Shown here piece after piece: positions 1 through 11,479 of a stretch of 64,000 nt of DNA (positions within the stretch are counted from its first letter, which is position 1; each line of letters starts with the position of its first letter). The stretch comes from Hydractinia symbiolongicarpus. Its lineage: Eukaryota > Cnidaria > Hydrozoa > Anthoathecata > Hydractiniidae. The notes under the pieces were generated by a model. It saw only the letters and a list, made by a program, of their open reading frames with translations. It did not search any database and was not told where the DNA came from. The DNA is taken from the NCBI RefSeq assembly GCF_029227915.1, contig NC_079880.1, positions 22,008,501 to 22,072,500 on the forward strand. Reading direction: 5' to 3'. Both the position numbers and the translations under genes were made by a program.

Positions 1-812
1 GCTTCGGTTTTAAAAGAAATCAGTGAACAGCCTGGCATTAACCCGGTTCAGTTTAAAAAATTACTCAGCAAATTTATTTTGCATAATAAATTTTTAAATC
101 AGTAATAAAAGTGGCCACTGCCAACTGCATTTAGCATAAGAATTGTTAAGAATTGTGTTGCAGCCAAACTGCATTTGGCTACTTTCACTTGCAGCCAAAC
201 TGCATTTGGCTACTTTCACTTTTTAGCAGGATGTAGCTAAAAGAGGAGCTAGCTAGGTAGACCCAACTTCAACATAAAAATAAATAATAATATACCAAAC
301 TGAATAAAAACTTTAAAAGTATAGGAATAAATAAAGCTAGCTATAGCTAGCTGCCTCAAAATGTACGTTTTGTAGCTAGCCAAAAACTTAAAATTGGTTT
401 GTTTAAGATTTATACGTAGCTAGAAAACGTGATGAAATATTCACCTTAACATGTGAAAACAAACTAAATAATCCTATAGGATAAAAAGTACTCAGAAGAA
501 ATAAGGAGGATTGAAAGGAAACCTACAAACTTCACACCATCACTTCCAAACCAAAATGGCCTTCGTAGGGGTAGCATGTTTCCTCCCGTCGGCATGTTGA
601 GGCCGCGAAGCACTTGGATTGGTCATTAGTGAAATTGGAGCCTCGTGATTGGTTTATTACAATGAGCGGCAAAGCAAGGCCGGTAAAAAAACGGGGTCTG
701 CCGGGGATTCGAAATAAAGCTGCAGGGCCGCGGGGATTTTCGGCGGGTCTCGCTACTTGCTCCGCCATGTTGCGCAGAGACAGACAGACGGAATACGGCT
801 ATTATTATAGAG
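1..812 (+). repeat. Family 1 unit A (5' end outside window)
   Basis: Partial unit. It holds the end of the subrepeat region, two copies of a 'gcagccaaactgcatttgg' motif at about 160-215, the tagctagc segment and the GC-rich terminal block ending at the cagacagacagacgg motif. Confidence 0.8.
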
Positions 813-2241
813 ACTAGCCGGGAAACCCGGCGTCGAAACGCCGGGTTAAGCCACAAGTAAAGGTGTGATCCGGCATTGAACACTCTGTGGAGCGCTTAAT
901 AAGAGCTGTAAACTGTCCCACACGATCAGGTGGAGTGCTTTAGTACAGGTATACAGTATGTCGTTAATCATTTGAAGCGCATACAACATTATAGTGTGCG
1001 ACTGTAACATATTTTTCAAAAAATAACTTTTCCGCAACGATAACTGATATAAAAACAGAGTTTACAAAGTGTTGTTACTCCATCATAGCAAAAACAATCG
1101 GTCAATATTATTTTATTTTGTGGAAAAGTCTTTTTAAAAGTTAAAAAATTAATCGTGACACTGGGCTGAGCGCTTAGTACAGTTAAACCGTGTTGTACAG
1201 CGTATAGTAATAATACCCTTTTGAAAAAAACTTTCTCGCAGACACAGGGATGAGCGGTTAGTCCAGGCGTGATTCCCAAGAAAGTTTAAAAATTAATTGT
1301 CACAGTGGTGGGCTGACCTTAGTATATACAGGTAAACGGTGTTGCACATGCAACACACATGTAACAGCCTTTTACAAAAAACAGTCTGTTTTTAACACTG
1401 GGCTAACCGCTTAGTACAGTTAAACACAGTTGAACAAGCGCATAAGGCGTATTACCCTTTTCCAAAAATGTTCATTGCAACTTCGGTTTAAATAAAAACA
1501 CAGGGAACAGCCTGTCGTTACTCGTCCAGCCAAAACAATCGCTCAGCCATTTCATTTGCAGAAAAAGTTTGCAGAAAAATAATAAAATATGTAGCTATAC
1601 CTAGCTAGCTAACTGCATTTAGCATAAAAATTAAATATTGCTTAAGAATATTGTTGTAGCCAAACTGCATTTTTATACTTTCACTTTTTAAGGAGCTAGC
1701 TAAATAGCCACAGCCTCAACATAAAAATAAATGTTGGCTAGGATAAAAAGCTCTTATACCATACAGAATAGCAATAAGTGAGGCTCTAGCTAGCTAAGTA
1801 GCTATAGCTAGCTAATCTTCGTTCCTAGCCAAACATCCTAAAACTGGTGCGTTTAAGATCTGTACGTGGCTAAAAAACGTGACAATATATTTATCCTAAC
1901 ATTGAAAACAAATAGAAAACAAATATTACAAATATATAAGGCTTTTAGAAGATAAAAAAGTCAAACAGGCCTACAAACCTCACACACTGACCACAAACAC
2001 GACCATTATCAAAATGGCCTTCGTTCCGCGAAGATCTTGGATTCTTTCTGGCCGCGAAAATCTTGGTTTTTTTTTAAAGAATCAGGCGTTGTGAATGGTA
2101 TTCCACGCGCGAGCGGTCAAAACAAAGTCGGTAAAAATATATCGCATTTGGTATTGGCGCGTAATTTACAAAATTTCGTGTTTCCGTTACGGGACGCGGC
2201 TTTCGCAGACAGACAGACAAAATACGGCTATTATAATAGAG
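813..2241 (+). repeat. Family 1 unit B, diverged
   Basis: A 1.43-kb unit, the most diverged long unit. Its terminal GC-rich block (about 2,005-2,220) differs strongly from its neighbours, while the terminal cagacagacagacaaaatacgg signature and the following ACTAGCC junction are kept. Confidence 0.75.
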
Positions 2242-3967
2242 ACTAGCCGGGAAACCCGGCGTCGAAACGCCGGGTTTCCCGGTCACACCTTGACTTGTGG
2301 CTTACCCACAAGTCAAGGTGTGACCCGCCATTGAACACTATGTGGAGCGCTTAATAAGAGCCGTAAACTGTGCTACACGGTCAGGTGGAGCGCTTTAGTA
2401 CAGGTACGCAGCATGTCGTTAATCGAGTAAAGCGCACACAACACTATAGTGTTTCGGCTGTAGTGTATTTTTGAAAATATAACTCTACTTTAACTTTAGC
2501 CAAAATAAAAACACAATTTACAACCATTTGTTACCCCGTCATAGGAAAAACAATTGGTCAATTTAATTTTATTTTGCGAAATAAAATTCAGTAAAGGTTA
2601 ACAAATTAATTGTGACACTGGACTGAGCACTTAGTACAGGTAAATCGTGCGACACATGCATTTAGGCTTAAGACCCTATACAAAAAAACTATTGAAGCTT
2701 TGGTTTACAAAACACAGAATACACTCTGTTGAAACGCCGGGTTAAGCCACAAGTAGCTGTGTTACCCAGCGTTAAACACCAGATTGAGTGATTAATAAGA
2801 ACCGTCAACTGTGCCACACATTCAGGTAAAGCGCTTTAGTACAGCCATATAGTGTGTAGAAAATCAAGTGAAGTGCACACAACTTTATAGTGTTTCCGGT
2901 GTACTATACTATTCAAAAAATAACTTTCGACAACTTAGGTAAAATAAAAACCCAGATTACAATTCAATGTTACCCCGTCATAGCGAAAGAAGCTGGCCAA
3001 CCTTCTTTATTTTTCAGGGAATGTTCCCGGGAAAAGTTCAAAAAAATGTTAAGCTGAGCGCTTAGTATAGGTAAACAGTGTGTACTTTTTTTCTGTAAAA
3101 AACGTTATCACAACTTCGGTTAAACAGAAACACGGGAAACAGCCCGTTGTTACCACCGGACTAAGCGCTTAGTACAGCTAGACTGTGTCGCACATGAGTA
3201 TAGGCAAAAGACCATTTTTAAAAAAACTTTATCGCGACTTCAGTTTAAAAAAAATCAGGAAACCGCCTGTCGTTATCAAGTTCAGTTAAAAAAATATATA
3301 CTCAGCAATTTTATTTTTCAGCATACGCTTTCGTAGCAGTAATAAAATTGGTAGCTGCCTATAACTGCATTTAGCTACTTTCACTTTTTAGCCAGAGGTA
3401 GAGCTAAAAGGAGCTAGATAGGTAGACCCAACTTCAACATAAAAATAAAGAACAATATACCAAACTGAATAAAAACTTTAAAAGAATAGGAATAAATAAA
3501 GATAGCTATAGCTAGCTGCCTCAAAATGTACGTTTTGTAGCTAGCCAAAAACTTAAAATTGGTTTGTTTAAGATTAAGAAAATGTGATGAAATATTCACC
3601 TTAACATGTGAAAACAAACTAAATAATCCTATAGGATAAAAAGTACTCAGAAGAAATAAGGAGGATTGAAAGGAAACCTACAAACTTCACACCATCACTT
3701 CCAAACCAAAATGGCCTTCGTAGGGGTAGCATGTTTCCTCCCGTCGGCATGTTGAGGCCGCGAAGCACTTGGATTGGTCATTAGTGAAAATAGAGCCTCG
3801 TGATTGGTTTATTACAATGAGCGGCAAAGCAAGGCCGGTAAATAAACGGGGTCTGCCGGGGATTCGAAATAAAGCTGCAGGGCCGCGGGGATTTTCGGCG
3901 GGTCTCGCTACTTGCTCCGCCATGTTGCGCAGAGACAGACAGACGGAATACGGCTATTATTATAGAG
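2242..3967 (+). repeat. Family 1 unit C
   Basis: A 1.73-kb unit very similar to unit D. An internal second copy of the unit head (gccgggttaagccacaagta at about 2,736) shows that the unit itself grew by internal duplication. Confidence 0.8.
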
Positions 3968-5675
3968 ACTAGCCGGGAAACCCGGCGTCGAAACGCCGGG
4001 GTAAGCCACAAGTCAAGGTGTGACCCGCCATTGAACACTATGTGGAGCGCTTAATAAGAGCCGTAAACTGTACTACACGGTCAGGTGGAGCGCTTTAGTA
4101 CAGGTACGCAGTATGTCGTTAATCAAGTAAAGCGCACACAACACTATAGTGTTTCGGCTGTAGTGTATTTTTGAAAATATAACTCTACTGTAACTTTAGC
4201 CAAAATAAAAACACAATTTACAACCATTTGTTACCCCGTCATAGGAAAAATAATTGGTCAATTTTATTTTATTTTGCGAAATAAGTTTCAGTAAAGGTTA
4301 ACAAATTAATTGTGACACTGGACTGAGCACTTAGTACAGGTAAATCGTGCGACACATGCGTTTAGGCTTAAGACCCTATTTAAAAAAACTATTGAAGCTT
4401 TGGTTTACAAAACACAGGATACACTCTGTTGAAACGCCGGGTTAAGCCACAAGTAGCTGTGTTACCCAGCGTTAAACACCAGATTGAGTGATTAATAAGA
4501 ACCGTCAACTGTGCCACACATTCAGGTAAAGCGCTTTAGTACAGCCATATAGTGTGTAGAAAATCAAGTGAAGTGCACACAACTTTATGGTGTTTCCGGT
4601 GTAATATACTATTCAAAAAATAACTTTCGACAACTTAGGTAAAATAAAAACCCAGATTACAATTCAATGTTACCCCATCATAGCGAAAGCAGCTGGCCAA
4701 CCTTCTTTATTTTTCAGGGAATGTTCCCGAGAAAAGTTCAAAAAAATGTTAAGCTGAGCGCTTAGTATAGGTAAACAGTGTGTACTTTTTTTCTGTAAAA
4801 AACGTTATCACAACTTCGGTTAAACAGAAACACAGGAAACAGCCCATTGTTACCACCGGACTAAGCGCTTAGTACAGCTAGACTGTGTCGCACATGAGTA
4901 TAGGCATAACACCATTTTTAAAAAAACTTTATCGCGACTTCAGTTTAAAAAAAATCAGGAAACCACCTGTCGTTATCAAGTTCAGTTAAAAATATATAAA
5001 CTCAGCAATTTTATTTTTCAGCATAAGCTTTCATAGCAGTAATAAATTTGGTAGCTGCCATAACTGCATTTAGCTACTTTCACTTTTTAGCCAGAGGTAG
5101 AGCTAAAAGGAGCTAGATAAGTAGACCCAACTTCAACATAAAATAAAGAACAATATACCAAACTGAATAAAAACTTTAAAAGAATAGGAATAAATAAAGA
5201 TAGCTATAGCTAGCTGCCTCAAAATGTACGTTTTGTAGCTAGCCAAAAACTTAAAATTGGTTTGTTTAAGATTTATACGTAGCCAGAAAACGTGATGAAA
5301 TATTCACCATAACATGTGAAAACAAACTAAATAATCCTATAGGATAAAAAGTACTCAGAAGAAATAAGGAGGATTGAAAGGAAACCTACAAACTTCACAC
5401 CATCACTTCCAAACCAAAATGGCCTTCGTAGGGGTAGCATGTTTCCTCCCGTCGGCATGTTGAGGCCGCGAAGCACTTGGATTGGTCATTAGTGAAAATG
5501 GAGCCTCGTGATTGGTTTATTACAATGAGCGGCAAAACAAGGCCTGTAAAAAAACGGGGTCTGCCGGGGATTTGAAATAAAGCTGCAGGGCCGCGGGGAT
5601 TTTCGGCGGGTCTCGCTAATTGCTCCGCCATGTTGCGCAGAGACAGACAGACGGAATACGGCTATTATAATAGAG
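3968..5675 (+). repeat. Family 1 unit D
   Basis: A 1.71-kb unit nearly identical to unit C, with the same internal head duplication at about 4,436. Confidence 0.8.
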
Positions 5676-5852
5676 ACTAGTCGTTGCCCGTGGAAAAATC
5701 CACGGGTTCGCCCGTCCTTTATATTTACCCGTCGCAACAAAGTGGATAAAAGTATATCGCATTTGATATTCGTGTTTCCGTAACATCATTTTCTAACTCA
5801 GCTGGGGGTCCGCGCAGAGACAGACAGACGGAATACGGCTATTATAATAGAG
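5676..5852 (+). repeat. Family 1 mini-unit E
   Basis: Only 177 bp. It starts ACTAGTCG with a hairpin (gcccgtgg, loop aaaaat, ccacgggt) and ends with the same cagacagacagacggaat...attataatagag terminus. It keeps both ends and has lost the middle. Its head resembles family 2 at 23.1-24.6 kb, so it links the two families. Confidence 0.75.
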
Positions 5853-7728
5853 ACTAGCCGGGAGACCCGGCGTCGAAACGCCGGGTGAACCGCAAACTGT
5901 GCGACCCGGTGAGGTGGAGCGCTTTAGTACGGGTATGCAGTATGTCGTAAATCAAGTGGAGGGCACACACCATTGCAGTGTTGCGACTGTAAGATATTTT
6001 AAAAAAAATAATTTCCCGCAACAAAAGCTGAATTAAAACAGTTTACAAACCGTTGTTACTCTGCCATAGCAAAAACAATCGGGCAATATTATTTTATTTT
6101 GCGGAATAAGTTTCCGTAAAAGTTCAAAACTTAATCATGACAGTGGGCCGAGAACGCATAATACCCTTTTCATAAAAAACTTTACTGCAATTTCGGTTTA
6201 ACTTAAAACACAGAAAAAACCCAGTTGTTACCCCATAAAAAAACTAAAAAAACTCCATAATTGGAGTGATCTAGTACAGGTATGCAGAATATGTCGTGAA
6301 TTGAGTAAAGCTCACACAACATTATAGTGTTTCGGTTGTAATGTACTTTTTAAAATATATGTATATATATAACTTTACTGCAACTTTAACCGAAATGAAA
6401 ACACAGTTTACAACCTGTTGTTACCCCGTCATAAGAAAAGAAAATAGTCAATATTATTTTATTTTGAGGAGTACGTTTCAGTAAACCTTAACAAATTAAT
6501 CATGACACCGGACTGAGCACTTAGTACAGGTAAATGGTGTCACACATGCGTTATAGCCATAATAGCCTTTTCCCAAAAAAACTTATCGCAACTTCAATTT
6601 AAATAAAAAACACACAAAACACGCTGTTGTTAACACCAGGTTGAATGTTTATTGCAGGTAAAAAAACTTTATCACAACGGATTAAATAAAAAACACGGAA
6701 AAAGCACGTCATTAACACCAGGCTGAGCACTTAACATGTAAATAGTGTCATACATGAGTAACAGGCGTAATAAAATTTTCCAAATAAAATTTATCACAAC
6801 GGTTTAAATAAAAACACAGGAAACAGCCCGTCGTTAACACCAGGCTGAGCGCTTAACAGGTGAATCGTGTCATACATGAGCATAGGGGTAATACCATTTT
6901 CCAAAAATCCTTATCGCTTCGGTTTTAAAAGAAATCAGTGAACAGCCTGGCATTAACCCGGTTCAGTTTAAAAAATTACTCAGCAATTTTATTTTGCATA
7001 AAAATTTTTTTTAATCAGCATTAAAAGTGGCCGCTGCCAACTGCATTTAGCATAAGAATTGTTAAGAATTGTGTTGCAGCCAAACTGCATTTGGCTACTT
7101 TCACTTGCAGCCAAACTGCATTTGGCTACTTTCACTTTTTAGCAGGATGTAGCTAAAAGAGGAGCTAGCTAGGTAGACCAAACTTCAACATAAAAATAAA
7201 TAATAATATACCAAACTGAATAAAAACTTTAAAAGTATAGGAATAAATAAAGCTAGCTATAGCTAGCTGCCTCAAAATGTACGTTTTGTAGCTAGCCAAA
7301 AACTTAAAATTGGTTTGTTTAAGATTTATACGTAGCTAGAAAACGTGATGAAATATTCACCTTAACATGTGAAAACAAACTAAATAATCCTATAGGATAA
7401 AAAGTACTCAGAAGAAATAAGGAGGATTGAAAGGAAACCTACAAACTTCACACCATCACTTCCAAACCAAAATGGCCTTCGTAGGGGTAGCATGTTTCCT
7501 CCCGTCGGCATGTTGAGGCCGCGAAGCACTTGGATTGGTCATTAGTGAAAATGGAGCCTTGTGATTGGTTTATTACAATGAGCGGCAAAGCAAGGCCGGT
7601 AAAAAAACGGGGTCTGCCGGGGATTCGAAATAAAGCTGCAGGGCCGCGGAGATTTTCGGCGGGTCTCGCTACTTGCTCCGCCATGTTGCGCAGAGACAGA
7701 CAGACGGAATACGGCTATTATTAAAGAG
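5853..7728 (+). repeat. Family 1 unit F
   Basis: A 1,876-bp unit nearly identical to units G and H, with few substitutions seen by eye. The head begins ACTAGCCGGGAGACCCGG. Confidence 0.85.
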
Positions 7729-9604
7729 ACTAGCCGGGAGACCCGGCGTCGAAACGCCGGGTGAACCGCAAACTGTGCCACCCGGTGAGGTGGAGCGCTT
7801 TAGTACGGGTATGCAGTATGTCGTAAATCAAGTGGAGGGCACACACCATTGCAGTGTTGCGATTGTAAGATATTTAAAAAAAAATAATTTCCCGCAACAA
7901 AAGCTGAATTAAAACAGTTTACAAACCGTTGTTACTCTGCCATAGCAAAAACAATCGGGCAATATTATTTTATTTTGCGGAATAAGTTTCCGTAAAAGTT
8001 CAAAACTTAATCATGACAGTGGGCCGAGAACGCATAATACCCTTTTCATAAAAAACTTTACTGCAATTTCGGTTTAACTTAAAACACAGAAAAAACCCAG
8101 TTGTTACCCCATAAAAAAACTAAAAAAACTCCATAATTGGAGTGATCTAGTACAGGTATGCAGAATATGTCGTGAATTGAGTAAAGCTCACACAACATTA
8201 TAGTGTTTCGGTTGTAATGTACTTTTTAAAATATATGTATATATATAACTTTACTGCAACTTTAACCGAAATGAAAACACAGTTTACAACCTGTTGTTAC
8301 CCCGTCATAAGAAAAGAAAATAGTCAATATTATTTTATTTTGAGGAGTACGTTTCAGTAAACCTTAACAAATTAATCATGACACCGGACTGAGCACTTAG
8401 TACAGGTAAATGGTGTCACACATGCGTTATAGCCATAATAGCCTTTTCCCAAAAAAACTTATCGCAACTTCAATTTAAATAAAAAACACACAAAACACGC
8501 TGTTGTTAACACCAGGTTGAATGTTTATTGCAGGTAAAAAAACTTTATCACAACGGATTAAATAAAAAACACGGAAAAAGCACGTCATTAACACCAGGCT
8601 GAGCACTTAACATGTAAATAGTGTCATACATGAGTAACAGGCGTAATAAAATTTTCCAAATAAAATTTATCACAACGGTTTAAATAAAAACACAGGAAAC
8701 AGCCCGTCGTTAACACCAGGCTGAGCGCTTAACAGGTGAATCGTGTCATACATGAGCATAGGGGTAATACCATTTTCCAAAAATCCTTATCGCTTCGGTT
8801 TTAAAAGAAATCAGTGAACAGCCTGGCATTAACCCGGTTCAGTTTAAAAAATTACTCAGCAATTTTATTTTGCATAAAAATTTTTTTTAATCAGCATTAA
8901 AAGTGGCCGCTGCCAACTGCATTTAGCATAAGAATTGTTAAGAATTGTGTTGCAGCCAAACTGCATTTGGCTACTTTCACTTGCAGCCAAACTGCATTTG
9001 GCTACTTTCACTTTTTAGCAGGATGTAGCTAAAAGAGGAGCTAGCTAGGTAGACCAAACTTCAACATAAAAATAAATAATAATATACCAAACTGAATAAA
9101 AACTTTAAAAGTATAGGAATAAATAAAGCTAGCTATAGCTAGCTGCCTCAAAATGTACGTTTTGTAGCTAGCCAAAAACTTAAAATTGGTTTGTTTAAGA
9201 TTTATACGTAGCTAGAAAACGTGATGAAATATTCACCTTAACATGTGAAAACAAACTAAATAATCCTATAGGATAAAAAGTACTCAGAAGAAATAAGGAG
9301 GATTGAAAGGAAACCTACAAACTTCACACCATCACTTCCAAACCAAAATGGCCTTCGTAGGGGTAGCATGTTTCCTCCCGTCGGCATGTTGAGGCCGCGA
9401 AGCACTTGGATTGGTCATTAGTGAAAATGGAGCCTTGTGATTGGTTTATTACAATGAGCGGCAAAGCAAGGCCGGTAAAAAAACGGGGTCTGCCGGGGAT
9501 TCGAAATAAAGCTGCAGGGCCGCGGAGATTTTCGGCGGGTCTCGCTACTTGCTCCGCCATGTTGCGCAGAGACAGACAGACGGAATACGGCTATTATTAA
9601 AGAG
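7729..9604 (+). repeat. Family 1 unit G
   Basis: A 1,876-bp unit, the same length as F and differing by only a handful of bases (for example gcgattgtaag in F against gcgactgtaag here). This points to very recent tandem amplification or gene conversion. Confidence 0.85.
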
Positions 9605-11479
9605 ACTAGCCGGGAGACCCGGCGTCGAAACGCCGGGTGAACCGCAAACTGTGCCACCCGGTGAGGTGGAGCGCTTTAGTACGGGTATGCAGTATGTCGT
9701 AAATCAAGTGGAGGGCACACACCATTGCAGTGTTGCGACTGTAAGATATTTAAAAAAAAATAATTTCCCGCAACAAAAGCTGAATTAAAACAGTTTACAA
9801 ACCGTTGTTACTCTGCCATAGCAAAAACAATCGGGCAATATTATTTTATTTTGCGGAATAAGTTTCCGTAAAAGTTCAAAACTTAATCATGACAGTGGGC
9901 CGAGAACGCATAATACCCTTTTCATAAAAAACTTTACTGCAATTTCGGTTTAACTTAAAACACAGAAAAAACCCAGTTGTTACCCCATAAAAAAACTAAA
10001 AAAACTCCATAATTGGAGTGATCTAGTACAGGTATGCAGAATATGTCGTGAATTGAGTAAAGCTCACACAACATTATAGTGTTTCGGTTGTAATGTACTT
10101 TTTAAAATATATGTATATATATAACTTTACTGCAACTTTAACCGAAATGAAAACACAGTTTACAACCTGTTGTTACCCCGTCATAAGAAAAGAAAATAGT
10201 CAATATTATTTTATTTTGCGGAGTACGTTTCAGTAAACCTTAACAAATTAATCATGACACCGAACTGAGCACTTAGTACAGGTAAATGGTGTCACACATG
10301 CGTTATAGCCATAATAGCCTTTTCCCAAAAAAACTTATCGCAACTTCAATTTAAATAAAAAACACACAAAACACCCTGTTGTTAACACCAGGTTGAATGT
10401 TTATTGCAGGTAAAAAAACTTTATCACAACGGATTAAATAAAAACACGGAAAAAGCACGTCATTAACACCAGGCTGAGCACTTAACATGTAAATTGTGTC
10501 ATACATGAGTAACAGGCGTAATAAAATTTTCCAAATAAAATTTATCACAACGGTTTAAATAAAAACACAGGAAACAGCCCGTCGTTAACACCAGGCTGAG
10601 CGCTTAACAGGTGAATCGTGTCATACATGAGCATAGGGGTAATACCATTTTCCAAAAATCCTTATCGCTTCGGTTTTAAAAGAAATCAGTGAACAGCCTG
10701 GCATTAACCCGGTTCAGTTTAAAAAATTACTCAGCAATTTTATTTTGCATAAAAAAATTTTAAATCAGCATTAAAAGTGGCCGCTGCTAACTGCATTTAG
10801 CATAAGAATTGTTAAGAATTGTGTTGCAGCCAAACTGCATTTGGCTACTTTCACTTGCAGCCAAACTGCATTTGGCTACTTTCACTTTTTAGCAGGATGT
10901 AGCTAAAAGAGGAGCTAGCTAGGTAGACCCAACTTCAACATAAAAATAAATAATAATATACCAAACTGAATAAAAACTTTAAAAGTATAGGAATAAATAA
11001 AGCTAGCTATAGCTAGCTGCCTCAAAATGTACGTTTTGTAGCTAGCCAAAAACTTAAAATTTGTTTGTTTAAGATTTATACGTAGCTAGAAAACGTGATG
11101 AAATATTCACCTTAACATGTGAAAACAAACTAAATAATCCTATAGGATAAAAAGTACTCAGAAGAAATAAGGAGGATTGAAAGGAAACCTACAAACTTCA
11201 CACCATCACTTCCAAACCAAAATGGCCTTCGTAGGGGTAGCATGTTTCCTCCCGTCGGCATGTTGAGACCGCGAAGCACTTGGATCGGTCATTAGTGAAA
11301 ATGGAGCCTTGTGATTGGTTTATTACAATGAGCGGCAAAGCAAGGCCGGTAAAAAAACGGGGTCTGCCGGGGATTCGAAATAAAGCTGCAGGGCCGCGGG
11401 GATTTTCGGCGGGTCTCGCTACTTGCTCCGCCATGTTGCGCAGAGACAGACAGACGGAATACGGCTATTATTAAAGAGA
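9605..11479 (+). repeat. Family 1 unit H, last of the array
   Basis: About 1,875 bp. It ends attattaaagaga and is followed directly by unrelated DNA at about 11,480, which marks the natural right end of the array. Confidence 0.85.

Larger units (their letters stand above)
1..11479 (+). repeat. Tandem array of a non-coding repeat family (family 1)
   Basis: About eight head-to-tail units fill this stretch. Each full unit starts ACTAGCCGGG followed by a short GC-rich hairpin (gaaacgccgggt region). It then carries several degenerate 150-330 bp subrepeats with the recurring core gagcgcttagtacaggtaaa, an AT-rich part with tagctagc runs, a GC-rich block starting aaatggccttcgtag, and ends cagacagac...tattattatagag. 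Unit-to-unit junctions are exact (gagACTAGCC). Short open frames of 64-87 codons recur only because the units are near-identical. They occur on both strands, and no protein family is recognisable. Unit lengths run from 177 bp to 1,876 bp. An inverted relative lies at 25.2-26.2 kb, so the family is dispersed as well as tandem, which suggests a mobile origin. Confidence 0.9.

Noticed and set aside
1-11479. CRISPR-like regular repeats
   Set aside because: Repeat units are long and heterogeneous, lack short constant spacers, and the context is eukaryotic.
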